In this document: in pieces, positions 26,506-33,238 of the stretch
How positions within the stretch are numbered: position 1 is the first letter of the stretch
How the letters are laid out: every line of letters starts with the position of its first letter
Assembly (NCBI GenBank): GCA_024682595.1
Contig: JAIKZA010000029.1
Location: 1-33,238, forward strand
Source of the DNA: Candidatus Saccharimonadota bacterium
Lineage (GTDB): Bacteria; Patescibacteriota; Saccharimonadia; Saccharimonadales; Saccharimonadaceae
Length of the DNA stretch: 33,238 nucleotides
Direction of reading: 5' to 3'
Made by a program: the position numbers and the translations under genes
The notes under the pieces: model-generated
The model's database searches: none
Told to the model about the DNA's origin: nothing
The model's input: only the letters and a program-made list of their open reading frames with translations

Positions 26506-28326
26506 CTACATCTGGTGATTGCGTTGGCGCTTGCGCATAGTTGGGTTCAGCTCCTTCTTGCGTAGGCGCAAAGACTTTGGAGTAACCTCAAGAAGCTCAT
26601 CCTCCATCAAGAAGTCCAAACACTGCTCCAGCGATAATTGCGTATATGGAGTTAATTGAATCGCTCCATCCGACGCATGCGTGCGCATATTTGTCAGCTG
26701 CTTCTCGCGACAGACATTAATGTCTAGCTCATCCTTCTTCGACAAACCAACAATCATTCCCATGTAGACATCAACCTGCGGCGGGATATAAAGCACCCCT
26801 CGCGCCTGCGCTGCATCAAGTGCATAGGCCGTGCTCTGACCTGCCTCTGACGCCACCAAAGCACCGTTCCGTTCTTGACGATAATGCGACATTACTGGCT
26901 GGTACCCTTTTGGTAACGTATTCATAATTGCCGTTCCCTTAGTCTCGGTCAATAGGCTATTACGCAAACCAATCAAAGCCGCAGTCGTAATATTATAGCG
27001 AAAACGCACCGCGCCGGTCGTAGTCATTTCTTGCTCAATTAGTTCCGCCTTACGTACGCCTAACTCCTGCGAAACTGCGCCCACAAACTCCGACGCTACC
27101 TCGACCGTTAATTCTTCAACTGGCTCCATTTCTACGCCGTCTTCCACCCTATAGACAACTTCTGGACGACCAACTTCCATCTCGTAACCTTCACGACGCA
27201 TCGTCTCAATCAAAACCGACAAGTGGAGCTCGCCGCGCCCAGACACTTTATAACCAAGCCCTTGTGGCTCTAGGCGCAAGGCAATATTTGTTTCCAGCTC
27301 TCGCTTCAAGCGATCGCCAATCTGGCGAGAAGTTGTGAACTCGCCTTCGCGCCCTTTTAGCGGCGAAGTATTTGGTCCAATATAAATACTCAATGTTGGC
27401 GCTTCAAGCTCAATCGTCGGCAAAGCTTCGGGGCTATCGCCCGTCGCAATCGTATCGCCAATCGAAGCCGCACCGAGACCAGCCAACGCTACGATATCGC
27501 CCGCAATCGCCTCAGTAACTTCTTCGCGCCCAAGGCCGCGGTAAGTATACAAACTATCAATTTTACCCCTCATGGTTGAGCCGTCTGTCTTCATGATCGT
27601 AACGGCTTCATTCTTTTTCAGTTTGCCACGAAATATTTTGCCAATAGCATATTTTCCAAGGTAGCTATCCGCCGCCAAGGCCGCCACCAAAAGCTGCGCA
27701 CCCTTCGAGCTATCCGTATCTACCTGCGGCTCTGGAATCTCATTAATAATTGCATCAAAAATTACGTGTAAATCATTATCCAACTCTGGCGTTTTGCCTG
27801 CTTTGCCATCACGCGCAACCGCATAGTAGGTTGGGTACTTCAATTGCTCTTCATTGGTCGCTAGTTCCAAGAAAAGATCGCCAATTTCATCTTCAACTTC
27901 ACCCAAACGCGCTGCTGGCTTATCGATTTTATTTACGACTACAATCGGAGTCAAGGATAGCTCCAAAGCCTTTTGTAATACGAACTTCGTCTGCGGCATC
28001 GGCCCTTCCTGAGCATCCACAATCAAAAGCACACCATCCGCCATGTTTAGCGTACGCTCCACTTCCCCCGAAAAATCTGCATGCCCCGGCGTATCGATAA
28101 TATTAATCTTGTAGCCATTATAAAAAACTGCCGTCTGTTTTGCCGTAATCGTAATACCACGCTCATGCTCCTGATCACCGGAGTCCATAATCAAAGTCTG
28201 ACCCATTTCGGCCTGATTTTCGCGGAAGGTATTGCTCTGCTTCAGAAGCGCATCTACCAAAGTAGTTTTGCCATGATCGACGTGCGCTATAATCGCCACA
28301 TTACGAATTTTACTCTTATCTTTCAT
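26506..28326 (-). CDS. typA: GTP-binding protein TypA/BipA
   Basis: NVAIIAHVDHGKTTL, DSGDQEHERGITITAK, IDTPGHADFSGEVER, VVNKIDKPAA; TypA C-terminal domain. Confidence 0.96.
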   Translation of the reverse strand: MKDKSKIRNVAIIAHVDHGKTTLVDALLKQSNTFRENQAEMGQTLIMDSGDQEHERGITITAKQTAVFYNGYKINIIDTPGHADFSGEVERTLNMADGVLLIVDAQEGPMPQTKFVLQKALELSLTPIVVVNKIDKPAARLGEVEDEIGDLFLELATNEEQLKYPTYYAVARDGKAGKTPELDNDLHVIFDAIINEIPEPQVDTDSSKGAQLLVAALAADSYLGKYAIGKIFRGKLKKNEAVTIMKTDGSTMRGKIDSLYTYRGLGREEVTEAIAGDIVALAGLGAASIGDTIATGDSPEALPTIELEAPTLSIYIGPNTSPLKGREGEFTTSRQIGDRLKRELETNIALRLEPQGLGYKVSGRGELHLSVLIETMRREGYEMEVGRPEVVYRVEDGVEMEPVEELTVEVASEFVGAVSQELGVRKAELIEQEMTTTGAVRFRYNITTAALIGLRNSLLTETKGTAIMNTLPKGYQPVMSHYRQERNGALVASEAGQSTAYALDAAQARGVLYIPPQVDVYMGMIVGLSKKDELDINVCREKQLTNMRTHASDGAIQLTPYTQLSLEQCLDFLMEDELLEVTPKSLRLRKKELNPTMRKRQRNHQM

Positions 28327-28532
28327 ATATATTTCCTCACCCATGTTCAGGTTTTCTATTGAAGACTTCGCCTCTTTCCGATACGGCTAAAATCGTCGAA
28401 ATTGGTGTTTTCTTCTTTTCTATTCAGAGAATTAGGGTTGTCTAGCTTGGTATTTTCTTTATGCCTAGCGCGGTTATTGACCGAGCTATGGCAGAAAAAA
28501 ATGCCGAGATAGGCAATCATAATCTCTGAATA

Positions 28533-28609
28533 TGGTGGGCGGTATAGGATTCGAACCTATGACCTCGTCTACGTCAAAGACGCGCTCTAGCCAACTGAGC
28601 TAACCGCCC
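28533..28609 (-). tRNA. tRNA-Val (GAC), encoded CCA
   Basis: GGGCGGTTAGCTCAGTTGGCTAGAGCGCGTCT-TTGACGT-AGACG...GGTTCGAATCCTATACCGCCCACCA. Confidence 0.95.
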
Positions 28610-28635
28610 ATAAAGTCTGCACCTATCTTAGCATA

Positions 28636-29703
28636 TTACTCTTGCTTCTGCAAGCGCGCTAGCATATTCCTAGCATCTCGATAATACGCCGCATCTAGCC
28701 CATCCTCGACTTTTGCTGGGTCGTATTCACCATTTTCAATCTTCGCATACATCTCGGCCATCTCTGCGACTTTTTCTGGATGCCTATCTAAATAGTCCAT
28801 CCTAAAGAACGCCCCCATCTGGTTCCCCACGTACCGAGCTTGCTGCTCTACTAGCTGAGACCTGTACGCCGCATAATCATTTTTGCTACCTATGTAGTAA
28901 ATATTATTAATATATAGTTGCTGCGCCAATTCGTCGCCTTCGTAGTCTTTATCCATGGCCTGCCTACGATGCCATAATTCATGAGTAACCGTATTTGCAA
29001 CCTCGGACAAAGACGTGTGGCTATTTATGTCTACCTTAATTGCGTTATCGACCGTCGATGCCGACCCCTCGTTGTGACAATAAACTTTATGACGCACATC
29101 ATTCGATACAGTTACGTTTACTTCGGGAACGCTTTCCAGCCCCATCTTTTCCGCAACCACTCTTACGAAATTCTCTATAACTGGCGTAACCTCTTCTATG
29201 TCTAAATGGGCAAAGTCTATCGATCCCTCAGGCAAAGCATCGAATATTCTTCTATCCAACCCGGGTTTCTCTGGGTCGCGCAGTAGATTTACGACATCCT
29301 GTTTTATTCCATTTTTTACGGCTTGTTCATCCGGCCTATAGATATCCGGCCTCTTCTGAGCTAAAAAATCTGCCCATTTCTTATCGATTATATCTATAAC
29401 CAAATAACGCAAAACATCTTGCCTCAACGACAGCGAGTCGCGTTCGCCACCAATATACTTAGCGACACTATCCTCTACATAAGCACTTCCTTCGGGACTG
29501 CTGGTAAACTCCGCTAATTCTTCCCTCAATTTATCTCTAGCACCCCTGCTATCCATCAACTCATCCAAAACCGAATCCAACTGCTCTTCGTCTCGCCATT
29601 TCGGCTCCTCCCCCACGCCAACCAGATAATCTACAAAGCTCTTATGTAAATCCTCTCCCGAAGATTCGACTTCGCTACGACTAAAACTCTCTGCGTGACT
29701 CAT
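28636..29703 (-). CDS. Putative zinc metallopeptidase-like protein (HExxH)
   Basis: EVANTVTHELWHRRQ contains HELWH, with a downstream Glu in VEQQARYVG. Confidence 0.55.
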   Translation of the reverse strand: MSHAESFSRSEVESSGEDLHKSFVDYLVGVGEEPKWRDEEQLDSVLDELMDSRGARDKLREELAEFTSSPEGSAYVEDSVAKYIGGERDSLSLRQDVLRYLVIDIIDKKWADFLAQKRPDIYRPDEQAVKNGIKQDVVNLLRDPEKPGLDRRIFDALPEGSIDFAHLDIEEVTPVIENFVRVVAEKMGLESVPEVNVTVSNDVRHKVYCHNEGSASTVDNAIKVDINSHTSLSEVANTVTHELWHRRQAMDKDYEGDELAQQLYINNIYYIGSKNDYAAYRSQLVEQQARYVGNQMGAFFRMDYLDRHPEKVAEMAEMYAKIENGEYDPAKVEDGLDAAYYRDARNMLARLQKQE

Positions 29704-29746
29704 TACTCTAATCCTACCTTATTTCCGTAACTTTGCGAAATAGAAA

Positions 29747-30919
29747 TCAGCTCGCCCACTCAACTTCAAAACCAAAGTTCAGCTTGCCAAGCTTCTCCTG
29801 ATAAACCGCCACTACGCTATTATTGTCGAGTGTATTATTAGATTCCAAATAAACAACGTAAAGCTTGTCGCCCGGCTTCACATTATTAAAACTTGCGCGA
29901 TTAAGATTAACGGCACGACCACTCGCGAGACGAATCGGCATTAATCTATGTATATCCCTAAAGTTAAGACCATTATCGTAATCTTCCGTAGCTTCAACAG
30001 TTTCTAGGACCACCCGATAATGCCTCGCTAAAATCTCCTTCTTTTTTCTTCGGACATCCATCGTCGAGAGCCAATGAATTAAGACCGTTGGCAAACATGC
30101 CCCTAAAATCATTATCACATATCCCGTAACTATCGTAGGTGCCGTAGAAAGAAACTCCTCCAACAAAACACCATCCTCCGACAATGCCATATAAACCGGC
30201 ACTAAGGCCACCGCTGATGTTGCCAGTGTAAAAATGATCGGAAAATATTTTCTTTTCTTCTTCCCCTCCCCCTCTTCATAAATATACATATCTTCAACTA
30301 TCTGCTCGGGAGTTATCTGCTTTACGCCATCGTGAACCTTCACCGGCTTCTCTTCGGGCGCACGCCAACGCCAATGCGCGAATTTACCCAAAGCGCGGGC
30401 ATCCGTCACGACAGCCCGCCGGACAGCATTCGCCAATTCATACGACTTTACAGGATATATCCGCGTGCTTAATTTACCGTTAATGATTCCAATATAATAT
30501 TTTTCGTTTTCAATCGAGGAATCGTAAATCTTCTCCGAAACCTCCATCCTTTTTGCGTACTTGCCGTAAATCTGCTCAAAGTACAAATAGTAATAATAAG
30601 TATCCCTCGTACGACCGTTGTCGTCTGTATCCGTTACTACTTTCACTTCTTTATCACGCAAAAGATCCTCAAATACAATTACTCTACCAAATAACCCCAC
30701 TATTAATTTGTACAGACTAACTACAAACAAAATCGACAACACAACCATAACCGTCATCGGCGTAAATAAAGTCGACGCATCCCGCCGAATCATTGCTACA
30801 TCCTTAGTTGATTGATTCTCATATAACCAAAAAATCGCAAAACCCAAAACGGTCATCCATAATGCCCGGAGAACCATCGCCCCATAACGTCTAAAACTAG
30901 AAAAAGAAAGTGTTTTCAT
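29747..30919 (-). CDS. Hypothetical membrane protein (390 aa)
   Basis: Intact ORF with two pairs of hydrophobic helices. Confidence 0.7.
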   Translation of the reverse strand: MKTLSFSSFRRYGAMVLRALWMTVLGFAIFWLYENQSTKDVAMIRRDASTLFTPMTVMVVLSILFVVSLYKLIVGLFGRVIVFEDLLRDKEVKVVTDTDDNGRTRDTYYYYLYFEQIYGKYAKRMEVSEKIYDSSIENEKYYIGIINGKLSTRIYPVKSYELANAVRRAVVTDARALGKFAHWRWRAPEEKPVKVHDGVKQITPEQIVEDMYIYEEGEGKKKRKYFPIIFTLATSAVALVPVYMALSEDGVLLEEFLSTAPTIVTGYVIMILGACLPTVLIHWLSTMDVRRKKKEILARHYRVVLETVEATEDYDNGLNFRDIHRLMPIRLASGRAVNLNRASFNNVKPGDKLYVVYLESNNTLDNNSVVAVYQEKLGKLNFGFEVEWAS

Positions 30920-31008
30920 ATCACAATTATACTATTTTTGCGCGCCATGCATGCATAGATTATCCCTAAGCTTGATTTTATCTCGATTTGGCGTATAATA
31001 AGTGCATT

Positions 31009-31085
31009 GGGTCCGTAGCTCAGCCGGTTAGAGCACCTGCCTTTTAAGCAGGGTGTCGTGAGTTCAAGTCTCACCGGACTCACCA
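31009..31085 (+). tRNA. tRNA-Lys (UUU), encoded CCA
   Basis: GGGTCCGTAGCTCAGCCGGTTAGAGCACCTGC-CTTTTAA-GCAGG...GAGTTCAAGTCTCACCGGACTCACCA. Confidence 0.94.
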
Positions 31086-31260
31086 TTTTTTTGTTTTAAA
31101 AAAATGAGTCCGTAGCTCAGCTGGCTTGAATTAGATACGGCACCTGCCTTCTTGCCCATTTGGGCAAGGTCGTGAGTTCAAGTCTCACCGGACTCACCAT
31201 TTTTTGTTTTAAAAAAATGAGTCCGTAGCTCAGCTGGCTTGAATTAGATACGGCACCTGC
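31081..31260 (+). repeat. Tandem repeat of rearranged tRNA-Lys-derived sequence (about 66-nt unit at 31081 and 31195)
   Basis: CACCATTTTTT(T)GTTTTAAAAAAATGAGTCCGTAGCTCAGCTGGCTTGAATTAGATACGGCACCTGC occurs twice, 114 nt apart. Confidence 0.85.
31106..31199 (+). pseudogene. tRNA-Lys-like pseudogene with disrupted D-arm and anticodon arm
   Basis: Acceptor and T-arm identical or nearly identical to tRNA-Lys, but the D-loop is expanded and the anticodon arm is replaced by CTTGCCC-ATTT-GGGCAAG. Confidence 0.7.
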
Positions 31261-31271
31261 AATAATCAACC

Positions 31272-31302
31272 AAGCCCACAAAGATATTCTCGCGGGCTTT
31301 TC
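31272..31302 (+). terminator. Rho-independent terminator
   Basis: AAGCCC...GGGCTTTT. Confidence 0.5.
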
Positions 31303-31313
31303 CCTTTCCCGAA

Positions 31314-32336
31314 CTACAATTCGTCATCTTCGGGTTCGGCATCGGCGGGCTTCTTTTTTGTCTTCTTCGCAGTCTTTTTACCTTTTTTATGATGTATTTT
31401 TATCACAATAATCATCACAATTATTAGCACGACTACGCCACCCGCAATAGCCAACCCCCACCATGGCAAATTAACGACAGCATGGCTCAAAATTGACTCT
31501 TTCTGCTTTCCCTCGGCGTCAATATAGCTAATTCTCTGCTCAACCGTATACACGCCATAACCAATTTTCGCGCGCGTCTCATCCGTAATCGTAAATGGCT
31601 CTTCGGCACCCGGAACGACATCACGCATTTCTTCGGCCGCCTGTTTCCATTCGTCTAGACCGAAAGCATTCTTATATTGCACAATGTAGTGCGATGAGAA
31701 ACCGGCCGTACCACCATTCTTAACCTTTGCAGACGCGCCGATTTTCTCACCAAAGTTAAAGAAACCAATATTTTGCGAGGTCACTTTTCCGTCATACTTA
31801 TAGTCTTCGTTTACAACATCTGCACGGATTTTTACATATTGCGTGTCGTTATCGTCCCCATTAGAAACCTTTACTCTTGCGTAATAAGTACCGCCTTTGG
31901 CGTTCGTCGGCACCATCAGGCGTACACCAACCTGAATTTTTGCACCAGGGTTGACGTCAAATTTACGCTTACCACCTACAAAAGCAATCCAATCAACGAC
32001 GGCTTTTTGTTCATCGGATAAAGAATCTGACTCATATTCTACCGCCTCAATGCGCATCGTAACTTTTTGGCTCGCAGCATTCTCTATTACAAGACTCTTC
32101 GTATAACTACGCCCCGCCTCAGTAATTCGGCCATAGGACAATTCAGTCGTATCTAAACTAATATGGGGGCGATCAACTAGCCCCTCGTCCACCACGTCAA
32201 CTATGCAATTTGTTTTTCCAGACGAATCACCAATACAATTCGTTCTCGCCTCTTCGGCAAAAGTCATAGAGCTTACGCTTGCGCAAAATATCATCACGAA
32301 AGCTACTGCGCCAAACCACAATTTTTTATCCATCAC
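31314..32336 (-). CDS. DUF916-like secreted/surface protein with a C-terminal TM anchor
   Basis: Signal peptide, beta-rich ectodomain (ISLDTTELSYGRITEAGRSYTKSLVIENAASQKVTMRIEAVEY...), TM (LAIAGGVVVLIIVMIIVIKI), Lys-rich cytoplasmic tail. Confidence 0.65.
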   Translation of the reverse strand: MMDKKLWFGAVAFVMIFCASVSSMTFAEEARTNCIGDSSGKTNCIVDVVDEGLVDRPHISLDTTELSYGRITEAGRSYTKSLVIENAASQKVTMRIEAVEYESDSLSDEQKAVVDWIAFVGGKRKFDVNPGAKIQVGVRLMVPTNAKGGTYYARVKVSNGDDNDTQYVKIRADVVNEDYKYDGKVTSQNIGFFNFGEKIGASAKVKNGGTAGFSSHYIVQYKNAFGLDEWKQAAEEMRDVVPGAEEPFTITDETRAKIGYGVYTVEQRISYIDAEGKQKESILSHAVVNLPWWGLAIAGGVVVLIIVMIIVIKIHHKKGKKTAKKTKKKPADAEPEDDEL

Positions 32337-32462
32337 TCCTCGCTTTTTACTATATTAATAATATCACAAATCTTCATAATAATTATGCATAAATTATTAT
32401 AGAATACGTTTCTGCATCGCTAGCTAAAACCAGCTCGACTAACAGCTAAGTATCTTTTTCGA

Positions 32463-32493
32463 CCTCTGAGATTATCATCTCAGAGGTTTTTTT
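32463..32493 (+). terminator. Strong terminator, no plus-strand CDS upstream
   Basis: CCTCTGAGAT-TATC-ATCTCAGAGG-TTTTTTT. Confidence 0.85.
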
Positions 32494-32523
32494 GATGCCA
32501 TACCCTCCTAAAAGAAAAACAAG

Positions 32524-32541
32524 AAAAAATGCCCAGATGGG
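32524..32541 (-). terminator. Minus-strand terminator
   Basis: Minus strand GCCCA-TC-TGGGC-ATTTTTT. Confidence 0.5.
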
Positions 32542-32639
32542 CGATTTTATCTACAATTCTCTGGTGCACCATAGTGCACGAAGTTCGAACCATAATCGTT
32601 CGTGATATTCTCGATAGTTCAGGGCGGAAGGAGGTTAGC

Positions 32640-32648
32640 ATGGCGTAG
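32640..32648 (+). CDS. Start-stop minigene ATG-GCG-TAG (Met-Ala)
   Basis: GGAAGGAGG-TTAGC-ATGGCGTAG, same layout as the two minigenes upstream of pyk. Confidence 0.35.
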   Translation: MA

Positions 32649-32692
32649 CTACTAGTCTCTTTTTGATAACTTTAACAACGAAAGGTCTTAAG

Positions 32693-32791
32693 ATGATTGT
32701 AATTCGCGACAACGAAGTAAAACAAGAGTGCAGCATATGTAACCACGAAACACGAATAAAGCTCACGGACGAGGAATTAGAGGCTTACTGA
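32693..32791 (+). CDS. Small CxxC protein (32 aa): MIVIRDNEVKQECSICNHETRIKLTDEELEAY
   Basis: Protein-like composition, CSIC motif, GAAAGG upstream; below the ORF-track length cutoff. Confidence 0.5.
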   Translation: MIVIRDNEVKQECSICNHETRIKLTDEELEAY

Positions 32792-32886
32792 GATAATTTG
32801 TAGCGAATAGGAGCGAGCGCGAGTGCTAATACTCTGTGGACTATGTATATATAGACCTTCAAAATCAAAATAACACAGACATGAAG

Positions 32887-32912
32887 AAACCCCCGGCAAG
32901 CCGGAGGTTTTT
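32887..32912. terminator. Terminator between convergent units
   Basis: AAACCCCCGGC-AA-GCCGGAGGTTTTT. Confidence 0.75.
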
Positions 32913-32927
32913 GGTGCTATCTCGCCA

Positions 32928-33200
32928 TCAAGGGCGAATTGCGCGGTTTCCCGTGTATTTGACCAAGGGGATGATCAATTCTGTCACCAAGAATCCCGCG
33001 CAGCTTACTACGCATAGCGCATTCGGGTTCAGCTCAGGAGCTGTGATGGCGAAGAACGCGGTGATTGCGATGCAGACGAACGCAAGAGCGCCCCAGAACA
33101 GACGGGGATGACTCAGCTCTGCCCATTCGATGCAGTCCATCAGTCTGCTCACCGCATTTCTGGGGGCCAGATCGTACACCTCGTGCGTCTCCCCCTTCAC
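32928..33200 (-). CDS. Hypothetical small membrane protein (two TM helices)
   Basis: LFWGALAFVCIAITAFFAIT and NALCVVSCAGFLVTELIIPL; GTG start at 33200. Confidence 0.55.
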   Translation of the reverse strand: MKGETHEVYDLAPRNAVSRLMDCIEWAELSHPRLFWGALAFVCIAITAFFAITAPELNPNALCVVSCAGFLVTELIIPLVKYTGNRAIRP

Positions 33201-33238
33201 TACAACGCTCCGACGCCCCTCGGTATAGAAGGGGTTTT

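Noticed and set aside
31106-31199. A functional second tRNA-Lys (CUU)
   Set aside because: The D-stem cannot pair and the anticodon arm is replaced by a 4-nt-loop hairpin.
1-33238. CRISPR array or classical defence system
   Set aside because: No regularly spaced direct repeats with unique spacers and no cas or defence-gene signatures were seen; the only tandem repeat is tRNA-derived.
1-33238. Alternative genetic code (UGA recoding as in some CPR lineages)
   Set aside because: Conserved genes use TGG for Trp and read cleanly with TGA as a stop (for example the 32-aa CxxC ORF and the short ORFs end in TGA); no read-through needed.

Overview
This window looks chromosomal and resembles a Patescibacteria/CPR genome, probably Saccharibacteria; that assignment is inferred from gene content and was not searched. 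The standard genetic code fits every conserved gene. Housekeeping genes: topA; a sigma-70 region-4/HARE-HTH regulator; an adenylate-kinase-like NMP kinase; a large VirD4/TraG-like ATPase; pgk and pyk; a division/cell-wall cluster on the minus strand (murG, ftsW, mraY, ftsI, an FtsL-like gene, rsmH); typA; tRNA-Glu, tRNA-Val and tRNA-Lys. Accessory DNA between them carries small membrane proteins, a putative HExxH peptidase, a DUF916-like surface protein and the 3' end of a transposase. Main points for a second look: (1) a ~620-nt apparently non-coding transcript unit upstream of pyk, with two near-identical Shine-Dalgarno + ATG-CTC-TAG start-stop minigenes plus two other tiny ORFs, and a third minigene of the same design (ATG-GCG-TAG, identical 5-nt spacing) ahead of a 32-aa CxxC ORF near the right end; (2) a promoter-to-terminator ~300-nt structured RNA at the left; (3) three accessory genes that read as intact proteins only after 1-nt corrections, including a phosphatase-pilin-like fusion broken at three homopolymers; (4) a three-way-junction leader plus terminator hairpin in front of the FtsL-like gene; (5) tandem rearranged tRNA-Lys copies that look like recombination scars. 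All assignments come from reading the sequence; no searches or folding programs were run.
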